NCBI RefSeq assembly: GCF_964340395.1
Contig: NC_135566.1
Coordinates: 21,035,584-21,099,583 of the forward strand
Length of the DNA stretch: 64,000 bases
From: Glandiceps talaboti
Taxonomy: Eukaryota; Hemichordata; Enteropneusta; Spengelidae
Direction of reading: 5' to 3'
The translations under genes and the position numbers were made by a program. Below, piece by piece: positions 51,501 to 62,618 of the stretch; position 1 is the stretch's first letter; each line of letters starts with the position of its first letter. The notes beneath the pieces are model-generated. The model worked only from the letters and a program-made list of their open reading frames with translations. It was not told the origin of the DNA and ran no database searches.

Positions 51501-53685
51501 GTTTTAGGAGGCAAGCTAGCTTCACATCATAAAATATCTTCAGTATGATTGTAATTTTTCTTGGAAAGCATTGCGTCGTCTTATTGTATGTTTTGCTTTC
51601 CAACATGGTACTGAGAGTCGATTGTTTTTATTTTGATTCATAATATGGATGTACCCCTGTCGCAATCAACGTAAAAAGACGCATCACTAATGTTGTAGCT
51701 TTTGTTGCAATACTGCCAATAGTGTTGTGTCTACCCGGAAAATTACCTGCGTCATGCCAAATACATGTTTATGTATATAGTGTCGGTCAACAACATACAA
51801 CATGAGACAGTGTGTGTTTACATGTCAACGATATTTGATCTGAGTCTGCTTCAAATTCGCATGAGAGTTCAAGTTTTGCAAGTCATCTATTACATTTGAT
51901 GATTCTGTCAGTAGAATAGCAAACTTTCCCATCGAAATATTGTGTAGTATCATGTGGTTTGTTAGTCCCCGCCAGACGAAGTTCGGACGGGGACTTATGG
52001 ATTGGGTTCCGTCCATCTGTGCATCCGTCCGTCTGTCCGTCCGTCCAGAGCTGTTTCTTGGAGATGCCTGGGCCGATTTTTTTTCAAACTTGGTACAGGG
52101 GCAACATACTATGGCATACATATGCTCGTCAATTTGTTTTATGATACAATCCAATATGGCCGCCAAGCAGCCATTTTGCTTGCGAATTTTCCCTGTCCAA
52201 AGCCATAACTCAGACATGCTTGAACAGATCTCATTCAAAGTTGGTATTAGCACAGTGTTCTATGACATACATGTGCATATTCATTGTTGTCGTGATACGA
52301 TCCAATATGGCTGCCTGGCAGCCATTTTAATTTGCCTGGCAGCCATTTTGTTGGCACAGTTTTCATGTCCAAAGCCATAACTCAGACATGCTTGAACAGA
52401 GTAGTGATATCAAAAACAACCATATGAGGTCAAACAACGTAACCAGGTTTGAAAATGATATGTCATTTTCAATGACTTGTTGATTTATGCGAGACTATAT
52501 TGAATTCGGGCAGATTCACACTTTGGAAAGTTTAAATATTTCCATGACAGTAGATTAAAGTTTACCGAAGGCTACATTCGGACAATAGGAGATGGCTTGC
52601 TTCCAATGTACGTGTTAGTAAACAATCATTCAAGTTTGACAATAACTCCCACAAATCTAGGGGGCCTTTTATTCCCCTGCCTAGACCTTAAAACCTGCAT
52701 GCAGTCAGTGTTATCATGGGCTTATCTTGCCCAGAAAATATTTAAAATATTGTCAGTTGGACTTTTATAAAAGATGCAGTATTTTATGTATAACTAACCC
52801 TTGAAATTACAGTAGTAATGAAGTTTTGAAATGAGAGACTAATTTTAATAATCAAATAAATGAAATTGGTTTGTCTTTTTACAGTGACATCTGAAGATGT
52901 GACACAGAATACAGTGAGTGACAGTGAAGTTGACCTTACTGCTGATTGTGATAAAACTTACATCAACTGCAATCATTCACAGGAATTGTTGCAAGGACTC
53001 CATGATCTGTATTCTCAGGGTTTACTATGTGATACTACACTGGTTACTGCATCATTAACTGTTCCTATTCATGGAATACTTTTTGCTCTGTTAAATAGTG
53101 CCCTCATTGTGAAAGGTAGGATTTCTTTGTTTTATTTAAGTACAGAATGTAATAGATTAGTAATTAGTTGTCAACATGCTATCCAGTTGATTTATTTATC
53201 AATTTTTCCTATGTTTAAATAAGGGGGTTCAAGGGTCAGGAGGCTTTGAAATTGCTTGGGTAGAAATGGGGGTTCAAGGGTCAGGAGGCTTTGTAATTGA
53301 TTGGATAGAAATAGGGCCATCATAATGCAGATTTTGGGTTGACAACACAACACTGCGAACTCTCCTTTCTGAAAACAAAGTTTCTTTTTAAGATTTTTAA
53401 GATTCCTATGATTTTATACATCTCACTCACAACCAATATTTCCAGTATGATTAACATTATCTGTTTTTGTTGTTAGCTGACAAATCAGTTCCTGGGAGGA
53501 CAACTGTACTGGATCAAGTAGAATTATATGAACTTCCAGTCTCACATCTCAGAGCATTGGTGGAATTGTTGTATACTGGCAAGGTTCCAAGTGGTTTTGA
53601 TGGCAGCAACTTTGAAGAAACATTGATTGCTACACATAAACTCAATATCAAATCAGTTATGGATATATTCTATGACAGATCATAA
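34940..53685 (+). CDS. Tandem BACK-kelch / BTB-BACK-kelch / BTB protein, whole gene model (6 exons)
   Basis: Exons 34940-36593, 38564-39320, 47147-47349, 48355-49341, 52885-53115 and 53477-53685 join in phases 1,2,1,1,1 with GT-AG borders to a frame of 1346 codons. Order: Asp-rich tail (about 62-97), BACK half-domain (112-185), six kelch repeats (218-545), BTB (593-705), BACK (706-870), six kelch repeats (871-1190), degenerate BTB (1230-1345). BTB-BACK-kelch proteins bind Cullin-3 through BTB and BACK and hold substrates with the kelch propeller; the central BTB has MRE at the phi-X-E position that contacts Cullin-3. An ordinary member has about 600 residues and one set. It could be two neighbouring genes, the first ending at a stop at 36647-36649 when exon 1 is not spliced. 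Exon chaining is strong inside the second half and moderate between exons 1 and 2. Confidence 0.8.
36800..38386. repeat. 46-bp minisatellite, about 34 copies (BTB-kelch intron 1)
   Basis: Period 46, core GGGCAACCATATTGGCCCTA between TATTCCTATTGATGTCCCACA stretches. Each unit holds the inverted repeat ATAGGGC/GCCCTAT. Copies near the 3' end (38000-38390) use a second variant, CCTAGTGATG and ATGCTGG, showing two subfamilies. It is unrelated in sequence to the 46-bp array at 7243. Confidence 0.97.
38564..39320 (+). CDS. BTB-kelch exon 2: BTB domain and start of BACK
   Basis: A 757-base exon between TTTGCTGTAG and GTATGT, phase 1 to 2. ASDVTIMVDGERFSAHKSIL then SDFFKAMFTGGMRES is a canonical BTB; the His and Lys after FSA and the M-R-E are as expected for Cullin-3 partners. 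LEFMYTSKVTL and AASYLQVSSLLQFCTDFL follow, then the BACK start. A frame-compatible ATG at 38594 could serve as an independent start if the first half is a separate gene. Confidence 0.94.
39486..46679. repeat. 31-bp minisatellite, about 230 copies, 7.2 kb (BTB-kelch intron 2)
   Basis: Period 31, unit TGGTTTACTAGCAATCCTAC plus ATCATTGTCAT. Common alternatives: TTGGTTTAC/TTTGTTTAC/TTAGTTTAC, TCCTAC/TCTTAC, ATCATT/ACCATT, TAGCAA/TATCAA. Variants are unevenly spread: ACC units at the 5' end and again at 42.3-42.7 kb, TTTG and TCTT units in the middle, GCCATTGG units near 44.2-46.1 kb. Occupies nearly the whole intron. Confidence 0.98.
46680..47146. other. End of BTB-kelch intron 2
   Basis: Unique intron sequence leading to a long T-rich polypyrimidine stretch and the acceptor ACTGTAG. 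No other structure seen. Confidence 0.6.
47147..47349 (+). CDS. BTB-kelch exon 3: end of BACK domain
   Basis: A 203-base exon, phase 2 to 1. Reads NCVPFRSISSENLLQIVAPS, then NLMSKFNEHAQKLLLDALQY, the usual BACK end ('L-L-x-x-V-R-F-P-L-[ML]-[ST]-P-x-x-L') and the linker helix before a kelch propeller, then EEVILATG, whose glycine starts the first blade across the intron. Short and only recognisable by splicing with its neighbours. Confidence 0.93.
47350..48354. other. BTB-kelch intron 3
   Basis: Unique AT-rich intron of about 1 kb; nothing recognised apart from splice sites (GTAAAA donor, TGCATAAAG acceptor). Confidence 0.6.
48355..49341 (+). CDS. BTB-kelch exon 4: second kelch propeller
   Basis: A 987-base exon, phase 1 to 1, encoding six kelch blades with Gly-Gly at ATGG (spanning the junction), IAGG, AVGG, ITGG, VLGG and a weaker CLDG. 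Conserved Tyr and Trp pairs such as YYDPVKNQW and CYDPKTDQW space the blades by about 50 residues. Like the first propeller it has no introns within it. The donor AAAG/GTAAGT is strong; reading through gives a stop after about 20 codons at 49398-49400, so a shorter protein ending there is possible from unspliced mRNA. Confidence 0.95.
49342..50345. other. BTB-kelch intron 4, first part
   Basis: Unique AT-rich sequence up to the family B1 insertion. Short open frames here show no domain. Confidence 0.5.
50346..51104 (+). mobile_element. Dispersed family B, copy B1
   Basis: Starts with the nested hairpin TAGTCCCCG-CGGAC-GAA-GTCCG-GAACGGGGAC, then GGATTGGGTTCC and a (GTCC)n tract. It has three occurrences of the 151-bp module (ACTCAGACATGCT at about 50599, 50750, 50902) and ends in GCGGGGACTATGTCATT-CAC-AATGAC-TTGTTG. 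The near-terminal GCGGGGACTA is the exact inverse of the initial TAGTCCCCGC. Non-coding. Confidence 0.8.
51105..51962. other. BTB-kelch intron 4 between two family B copies
   Basis: Unique sequence of about 860 bases. Open frames of 60-80 codons occur, but none contains a known domain. Confidence 0.45.
51963..52492 (+). mobile_element. Dispersed family B, copy B2
   Basis: Begins TAGTCCCCGCCAGACGAAGT, then GGACGGGGACTTATGG, and carries about two 151-bp modules. A short internal duplication of GCCTGGCAGCCATTTT lies near 52312-52350. Ends GTCATTTTCAATGACTTGTTG like B1 and B3, but lacks the internal GCGGGGACTA. Confidence 0.78.
52885..53115 (+). CDS. BTB-kelch exon 5: start of C-terminal BTB-like domain
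   Basis: A 231-base exon between TTTTTACAG and GTAGGA, phase 1 to 1. After an acidic, Ser/Thr-rich linker (VTSEDVTQNTVSDSEVDLT) comes ELLQGLHDLYSQGLLCDTTL, the BTB opening (helix, then 'L-C-D-[VT]-T-L'), and VPIHGILFALLNSAL where a typical BTB has 'F-x-A-H-[KR]-x-[VI]-L'. The domain is clearly related but degenerate. Confidence 0.88.
53222..53320. repeat. Two-copy direct repeat in BTB-kelch intron 5
   Basis: GGGGGTTCAAGGGTCAGGAG and GCTTTG recur about 45 bases apart, followed by similar TTGGATAGAAAT text: a recent small tandem duplication. Confidence 0.75.
53477..53685 (+). CDS. BTB-kelch exon 6: end of C-terminal BTB and stop
   Basis: A 209-base terminal exon after GTTGTTAG. QVELYELPVSHLRALVELLY then TGKVP is the conserved second half of a BTB fold, and LIATHKLNIKSVMDIF its last helices. 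Stop TAA at 53683-53685. The last 30 coding bases are the same sequence as the unit of the array that follows at once. No polyadenylation signal is obvious before the array, so the transcript may run into or through it. Confidence 0.92.
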
Positions 53686-56600
53686 GAGTTTGGTGATATC
53701 AGTTATGGATATATTGTATGATATCATCTGATGATATCAGTTATGGATATATTGTATGAGTCTGACATCATCTGGTGATATCAGTTATGGATATATTCTA
53801 TGACATCATCTGGTGATATCAGTTATGGATATATTGTATGAGTCTGACATCATCTGGTGATATCAGTTATGGATATATTCTATGACATCATCTGGTGATA
53901 TCAGTTATGGATATATTGTATGAGTCTGACATCATCTGGTGATATCAGTTATGGATATATTCTATGAGTCTGACATCATTTGGTGATATCAGTTATGGAT
54001 ATATTCTATGACATCATCTGGTGATATCAGTTATGGATATATTGTATGACATCATCTGGTGATATCAGTTATGGATATATTGTATGACATCATCTGGTGA
54101 TATCAGTTATGGATATATTCTATGACATCATCTGGTGATATCAGTTATGGATATATTGTATGAGTCTGACATCATCTGGTGATATCAGTTATGGATATAT
54201 TCTATGACATCATCTGGTGATATCAGTTATGGATATATTGTATGAGTCTGACATCATCTGGTGATATCAGTTATGGATATATTCTATGACATCATCTGGT
54301 GATATCAGTTATGGATATATTGTATGACATCATCTGGTGATATCAGTTATGGATATATTGTATGAGTCTGACATCATCTGGTGATATCAGTTATGGATAT
54401 ATTCTATGAGTCTGACATCATCTGGTGATATCAGGTATGGATATATTCTATGAGTCTGACATCATCTGATGATATCAGTTATGGATATATTCTATGACAT
54501 CATCTGGTGATATCAGTTATGGATATATTCTATGAGTCTGACATCATCTGGTGATATCAGTTATGGATATATTCTATGATATCATCTGGTGATATCAGTT
54601 ATGGATATATTCTATGACATCATCTGGTGATATCAGTTATGGATATATTCTATGACATCATCTGGTGATATCAGTTATGGATATATTCTATGACATCATC
54701 TGGTGATATCAGTTATGGATATATTGTATGAGTCTGACATCATCTGGTGATATCAGTTATGGATATATTCTATGACATCATCTGGTGATATCAGTTATGG
54801 ATATATTGTATGACATCATCTGGTGATATCAGTTATGGATATATTGTATGAGTCTGACATCATCTGGTGATATCAGTTATGGATATATTCTATGAGTCTG
54901 ACATCATCTGGTGATATCAGGTATGGATATATTCTATGAGTCTGACATCATCTGATGATATCAGTTATGGATATATTCTATGACATCATCTGGTGATATC
55001 AGTTATGGATATATTCTATGAGTCTGACATCATCTGGTGATATCAGTTATGGATATATTGTATGACATCATCTGGTGATATCAGTTATGGATATATTCTA
55101 TGAGTCTGACATCATTTGGTGATATCAGTTATGGATATATTCTATGACATCATCTGGTGATATCAGTTATGGATATATTCTATGACATCATCTGGTGATA
55201 TCAGTTATGGATATATTCTATGACATCATCTGGTGATATCAGTTATGGATATATTGTATGACATCATCTGGTGATATCAGTTATGGATATATTCTATGAG
55301 TCTGACATCATCTGGTGATATCAGTTATGGATATATTCTATGACATCATCTGGTGATATCAGTTATGGATATATTCTATGACATCATCTGGTGATATCAG
55401 TTATGGATATATTCTATGACATCATCTGGTGATATCAGTTATGGATATATTCTATGAGTCTGACATCATCTGATGATATCAGTTATGGATATATTCTATG
55501 ACATCATCTGGTGATATCAGTTATGGATATATTCTATGAGTCTGACATCATCTGGTGATATCAGTTATGGATATATTGTATGACATCATCTGGTGATATC
55601 AGTTATGGATATATTCTATGAGTCTGACATCATTTGGTGATATCAGTTATGGATATATTCTATGACATCATCTGGTGATATCAGTTATGGATATATTCTA
55701 TGAGTCTGACATCATTTGGTGATATCAGTTATGGATATATTCTATGACATCATCTGGTGATATCAGTTATGGATATATTCTATGAGTCTGACATCATTTG
55801 GTGATATCAGTTATGGATATATTCTATGACATCATCTGGTGATATCAGTTATGGATATATTCTATGACATCATCTGGTGATATCAGTTATGGATATATTC
55901 TATGACATCATCTGATGATATCAGTTATGGATATATTCTATGACATCATCTGGTGATATCAGTTATGGATATATTCTATGAGTCTGACATCATTTGGTGA
56001 TATCAGTTATGGATATATTCTATGACATCATCTGGTGATATCAGTTATGGATATATTCTATGAGTCTGACATCATTTGGTGATATCAGTTATGGATATAT
56101 TCTATGACATCATCTGGTGATATCAGTTATGGATATATTCTATGAGTCTGACATCATCTGGTGATATCAGTTATGGATATATTCTATGACATTATCTGGT
56201 GATATCAGTTATGGATATATTCTATGAGTCTGACATCATCTGGTGATATCAGTTATGGATATATTCTATGAGTCTGACATCATTTGGTGATATCAGTTAT
56301 GGATATATTCTATGACATCATCTGGTGATATCAGTTATGGATATATTCTATGAGTCTGACATCATCTGGTGATATCAGTTATGGATATATTCTATGACAT
56401 TATCTGGTGATATCAGTTATGGATATATTCTATGAGTCTGACATCATCTGGTGATATCAGTTATGGATATATTGTATGACATCATCTGGTGATATCAGTT
56501 ATGGATATATTGTATGACATCATCTGATGATATCAGTTATGGATATATTCTATGACATCATCTGGTGATATCAGTTATGGATATATTCTATGACATCATC

Positions 56601-57560
56601 TGGTGATATCAGTTATGGATATATTGTATGACATCATCTGGTGATATCAGTTATGGATATATTCTATGACATCATCTGGTGATATCAGTTATGGATATAT
56701 TCTATGAGTCTGACATCATCTGATGATAACAGTTATGGATATATTCTATGATATTATCTGGTGATAACAGTTATGGATATATTCTATGACATCATCTGAT
56801 GATATCAGTTATGGATATATTGTATGAGTCTGACATCATCTGGTGATATCAGTTATGGATATATTCTATGACATCATCTGGTGATATCAGTTATGGATAT
56901 ATTGTATGAGTCTGACATCATCTGGTGATATCAGTTATGGATATATTCTATGACATCATCTGGTGATATCAGTTATGGATATATTGTATGAGTCTGACAT
57001 CATCTGGTGATATCAGTTATGGATATATTCTATGACATCATTTGGTGATATCAGTTATGGATATATTCTATGACATCATTTGGTGATATCAGTTATGGAT
57101 ATATTGTATGAGTCTGACATCATCTGGTGATATCAGTTATGGATATATTCTATGAGTCTGACATCATCTGGTGATATCAGTTATGGATATATTCTATGAC
57201 ATCATTTGGTGATATCAGTTATGGATATATTCTATGACATCATCTGATGATATCAGTTATGGATATATTGTATGAGTCTGACATCATCTGGTGATATCAG
57301 TTATGGATATATTCTATGACATCATCTGGTGATATCAGTTATGGATATATTCTATGACATTATCTGGTGATATTAGTTATGGATATATTCTATGACATCA
57401 TCTGGTGATATCAGTTATGGATATATTCTATGACATCATTTGGTGATATTAGTTATGGATATATTCTATGACATCATTTGGTGATATCAGTTATGGATAT
57501 ATTCTATGACATCATTTGGTGATATCAGTTATGGATATACATGTATTCTATGACATCATT
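53686..57560. repeat. 38/44-bp minisatellite, 3.9 kb, directly after the BTB-kelch stop codon
   Basis: Unit GATATCAGTTATGGATATAT, then TCTATGACATCATCTGGT (38 bases), or the same with AGTCTG inserted after TATG (44 bases). Roughly 95 units in irregular short/long order. ATCAGTTATGGATATATTCT plus ATGACA is also found in coding exon 6 at 53652-53677. Confidence 0.98.
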
Positions 57561-57590
57561 AAGAGTTCTGTGGATATAAGTACAGTTTTT

Positions 57591-58230
57591 AGCACAACTG
57601 AACTGAACCATATCAGTTCAATTGTGCTATAGGCGTGGTATCTATCCATCTGTCTGTTTGTCTCTGTCTGTCTGTCTGTCTGTTTATCTGTCTGTCTGTC
57701 TGTCTGTCTGCCTGTCTGTCAGTCTTGTAGGTGATGCAAGTGATTTTAGTATCAAACTTTACCTCTCAATTTAATACTGGGGATGAAATTTGGTAATGAT
57801 TCTGAAAGTATGTCTGAAAATGTTGAATGTGTCATACTTACGTATTTGGCCCCAGCAACCATGGCCATGCTGTTAGCAACAGTCAAATAATAGAGTTTTT
57901 TGTAAATATAACAACAGGGATAGGTATATAGGCAATTGTATAAACATTATTTTAAGATATGCACATATCCTTAGCAACAAGACCACGACCATAGCAATAG
58001 ATAAACAATTACATATAATGCCAACACTAGTGAAGGGTAGGTAAATGAATGAACATTCCAAAAATGAATGCATATATGCCTAGCAACAAGACCACACCCA
58101 TAGCAACAGTTAAATGATAGTGTATATTGCAGATATAATACCATGGATGGGTAGGCAAAAAATGTATGAGAATATGTCTACAACAAGACCACATGATTAT
58201 AATAGAAATTAAAGTTTAACAGTTGTGCTA
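57591..58230 (-). mobile_element. Dispersed family A, copy A3 (reverse orientation)
   Basis: Opens with hairpin AGCACAACTGAAC...GTTCAATTGTGCT (57591-57629) and a (CTGT)n tract (57655-57722). It carries about four modules with CCTAGCAACAAGACCACACC and ends CAGTTGTGCTACAATATCAT (58219-58238), so its outer 10 bases AGCACAACTG/CAGTTGTGCT are inverted repeats. Confidence 0.72.
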
Positions 58231-58889
58231 CAATATCATTGGCACCTTTATTGAGTTATGTACTTATTATTGCTAATCTTGATTTTTAACTACAAATATG
58301 GCCACCATTCCATCTAAATTAATAATATCGGGAATCAAAGTGACATGCATATGTCCTATATAGTATCATGTCACCTTTGTGCATGGTTTGAAAGAAATCA
58401 GATATTGCATGTCATACTAGCTGTGGATGTGTATTAACACACTCATGTATACTTGGATGGATGTATGTCAGAAAACCTCCCCTCGGCCACCACCCAAATG
58501 AGTGCTAAGAAATTACTGGTAAGAAATAAGAAATTTGTCACAGAAACATGTTAATTGATATTTTGTTGCCTGTTAGTATCAGTAGTTCTGCAGTGTGTTT
58601 GCAAAAATTGTTATTTCTCTCTTAAAATGCCAAAAAAATAGATTTCTTACAGTTTGCGTATAATTGATATAAACAAGAAATTAAGAGATGATGAAAGATT
58701 ATAAATCAGATAAGTGCCTACTGCTGTACATAAAATATTGTTTTATGATATGACTTAATAATTATGATTTCATTATTTTAGTGTATGACATACTTGCTAC
58801 CAAACCAGAAAGACTGTATAGAGTTTCAATTAGGCGACACAATGGTTTGTATGTCTCACACACGTGTTTTATTGTTACAAATAACACAT
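58231..58889. other. Unique sequence, no gene seen
   Basis: AT-rich, with a diverged repeat-like stretch near 58370-58500. An open frame at 58781-58966 runs into the array and is not credible as a gene. Confidence 0.45.
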
Positions 58890-61179
58890 ACAAAATACAG
58901 GCATTGATAGCACACATACAAAATACGGACACTCATAGCACACATACAAAATACAGACACTCATAGCACACATACAAAATACGGACACTCATAGCACACA
59001 TACAAAATACAGACACTCATAGCACACATACAAAATACAGACACTCATAGCACACATACAAAATACAGACACTCATAGCACACATACAAATTACAGACAC
59101 TGATAGCACACATACAAAATACAGACACTGATAACACACATACAAATTACAGACACTGATAGCACACATACAAAATACGGACACTCATAGCACACATACA
59201 AAATACAGACACTCATATCACACATACAAAATACAGACACTCATATCACACATACAAAATACAGACACTGATAGCACACATACAAAATACAGACACTGAT
59301 AGCACACATACAAAATACAGACACTGATAGCACACATACAAATTACAGACACTGATAGCACACATACAAAATACAGACACTGATAGCACACATACAAAAT
59401 ACAGACACTGATAGCACACATACAAAATACAGACACTGATAGCACACATACAAATTACAGACACTGATAGCACACATACAAAATACAGACACTCATAGCA
59501 CACATACAAAATACAGACACTGATAGCACACATACAAAATACAGACACTGATAGCACACATACAAAATACAGACACTGATAGCACACATACAAAATACAG
59601 ACACTGATAGCACACATACAAAATACAGACACTCATAGCACACATACAAAATACAGACACTCATAGCACACATACAAAATACAGACACTCATAGCACACA
59701 TACAAAATACAGACACTGATAGCACACATACAAAATACAGACACTCATAGCACACATACAAAATACAGACACTCATAGCACACATACAAAATACAGACAC
59801 TCATAGCACACATACAAAATACAGACACTCATAGCACACATACAAAATACAGACACTCATAGCACACATACAAAATACAGACACTCATAGCACACATACA
59901 AAATACAGACACTCATAGCACACATACAAAATACAGACACTCATAGCACACATACAAAATACAGACACTCATAGCACACATACAAAATACAGACACTCAT
60001 AGCACACATACAAAATACAGACACTCATAGCACACATACAAAATACAGACACTCATAGCACACATACAAAATACAGACACTCATAGCACACATACAAAAT
60101 ACAGACACTCATAGCACACATACAAAATACAGACACTCATAGCACACATACAAAATACAGACACTGATAGCACACATACAAAATACAGACACTGATAGCA
60201 CACATACAAATTACAGACACTCATAGCACACATACAAAATACAGAGACTGATAGCACACATACAAAATATAGACACTGATAGCACACATACAAAATACAG
60301 ATACTGATAGCACACATACAAAATACAGACACTGATAGCACACATACAAAATACAGACACTGATAGCACACATACAAAATACAGACACTGATAGCACACA
60401 TACAAAATATAGACACTGATAGCAAACATACAAAATACAGACACTCAGCACACATACAAAATACAGACACTCATAGCACACATACAAAATACAGACACTC
60501 ATAGCACACATACAAAATACAGACACTGATAGCACACATACAAAATACAGACACTCATAGCACACATACAAAATACAGACACTGATAGCACACATACAAA
60601 ATACAGATACTGATAGCACACATACAAAATACAGACACTCATAGCACACATACAAAATACAGACACTCATAGCACACATACAAAATACAGACACTCATAG
60701 CACACATACAAAATACAGACACTCATAGCACACATACAAAATACAGACACTCATAGCACACATACAAAATACAGACACTGATAGCACACATACAAAATAC
60801 AGACTCATAGCACACATACAAAATACAGACACTGATAGCACACATACAAAATACAGACACTCATAGCACACATACAAAATACAGACACTGATAGCACACA
60901 TACAAAATACAGAGACTGATAGCACACATACAAAATACAGACACTCATAGCACACATACAAAATACAGACACTCATAGCACACATACAAAATACAGACAC
61001 TCATAGCACACATACAAATTACAGACACTCATAGCACACATACAAAATACAGACACTGATAACACACATACAAATTACAGACACTCATAGCACACATACA
61101 AAATACAGACACTCATAGCACACATACAAAATACAGACACTCATAGCACACATACAAAATACAGACACTGATAACACAG
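58890..61179. repeat. 28-bp minisatellite, about 81 copies
   Basis: Unit AGCACACATACAAAATACAG plus ACACTCAT. Two main alternations: CTCATAG/CTGATAG and AAAAT/AAATT. Runs of the CTCAT type dominate 59.75-60.15 kb, whereas mixed units lie on both sides, showing local homogenisation. Minus-strand frames read as Cys/Val-rich repeats but shift with each unit because 28 is not divisible by three. Confidence 0.98.
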
Positions 61180-61196
61180 ACACATCAAATGTTACA

Positions 61197-61301
61197 TTTT
61201 ATCTCATTGTGAACACAATGAAATGTTTTGTGTTTGAGTGTTCTTTGTTTCATCTGATTTGTTGATTGTTCATGTTGATTTGTGTTCACAGTGAGATAAA
61301 A
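61197..61301. repeat. Long stem-loop (21-bp arms, 63-base loop)
   Basis: Arms 61197-61217 (TTTTATCTCATTGTGAACAC A) and 61281-61301 are inverse complements with one mismatch. It sits exactly between the 28-bp array and the next repeat structure. Confidence 0.85.
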
Positions 61302-61333
61302 TATATCATTATATATACTTGTGTACACAAACC

Positions 61334-62618
61334 GAGGAGGCTCAGTGATATCACAAATCAATTTAATTTTAAAAGAGAAAAAAAGGAAGAAAATAGAAGA
61401 AAAAAGACATAAAAATGAAGAAAAAAAGTTTATTTCACATCATGTTACGAACCGAAAATACTCTATCATCACAATCAATTGGCAGTTTAAAAAAAGAAAA
61501 AAGTCTGTTTCATATCAATTTGCATTTGGCGTTTTGATTTTACACTTGAAAATGAATATGAATTGGCAATTGATTTGCAAATGCAAATGCAAATTGATAA
61601 GAAACTTTTTAAAAAGCACAACTGAACTGAGGCTCAGTAGTGCTATAGGGATCGCCCAGCATCTGTCTGTCTTGTGTGTCTAGTTGGGAAATTGTTCAAA
61701 TCAAAATGATCTTACCACCGGTTTGTGATTTGGGTCAAAAAATGTGATTTTTGGTCAAAAAACTTAAACTCAAAAAATACTTGGCAGATTGGGCTGAAAT
61801 TTGGGTGGAACATTCTTCAGGGTGTTTTTACTAAGAATTGTTCATGATATGATGGTTCCATCAGTGATATGCAAATTAGGGCTAAACATGTGTCTTTTTG
61901 GTCAAAAATGTATAATTCCAAAACCACTGAGCAGATTGGACTGAAATTTGATGGGGATGCATCTAAGGATGTATAGATGAAGAAATATTAAGCACATAAT
62001 GATCTCATCAGTGATATAGAATTAAGGCGTAAAAATGTGAATTTTGGTCAAAAACTTATATCTCAAAAAGTACCAAGTGAATGAGTCTGAAACTTGGTGA
62101 GATGTTTCTAGAAGTGTTATTCTATATCATTGCTTTTCCTCAAAAGTCTTCAACTCTGAAATTACCCAGTAGATTGAGCTTAACTTTGTTGAGAATGTGT
62201 AGATTTGTCCTCATTAATAGCTGACACAGTGAGAACATTGTTAATTAGCTATGATGTTTACTTTACTATTTCCTCTGGTGGTAAAGTGTGTAGCATGGCC
62301 AGTTTGGTTTATGACTGGATTATGTAATAAGTTGTAAGACAGCTGTTTCATCACCTACCCATATAAACTGAATGTAGCTGGTGTTTAAAATATTACAATA
62401 AGACAACCAAGAAAGTTAAACCTGTTACATTGGTATGACTTAGTTCCAAATTGATTTTAAAAAATAAATAAGTACAAAACCTTGTAGACACATCACTTTA
62501 AAGTTTGATTAGGATTGATTTGTGATATCATGAGCCTCCTCAGATGCCATACTTGTGTGCTATTAGATTGATTTGTGATATCATGAGCCTCCTCAGATGC
62601 CATACTTGTGTGCTATTA
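61334..62618. mobile_element. Candidate element with 28-bp inverted ends, containing family A copy A4
   Basis: GAGGAGGCTCAGTGATATCA plus CAAATCAAT at 61334-61362 is repeated inverted at 62514-62541 with a one-base indel. The right end is present twice as a 53-bp tandem duplication (62513-62565 and 62566-62618). No transposase is coded inside. The inner part has A-rich sequence, then the family A segment. Confidence 0.6.
61615..62140 (-). mobile_element. Dispersed family A, copy A4
   Basis: Hairpin AGCACAACTGAACTGAGG-CTCAGTAGTGCT at 61615-61645 and GGGATCGCCC, then text matching the inverse of A2 (ACCACCGGTTTGTGATTTGG, TGATATGCAAATTAGGGC). At about 61885-61905 it shows the uninterrupted version of the site where A2 holds family B3. 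Confidence 0.72.

Noticed and set aside
50380-52208. Frames with VRASVRPSVRS repeats
   Set aside because: Translations of the GTCC-rich tract in family B elements; identical shadows occur in each copy.
59218-61000. Cys/Val-rich open frames on the minus strand (CMCAISVCILYV type)
   Set aside because: Translations of the 28-bp minisatellite; several overlapping frames are open at once and units are not a multiple of three.
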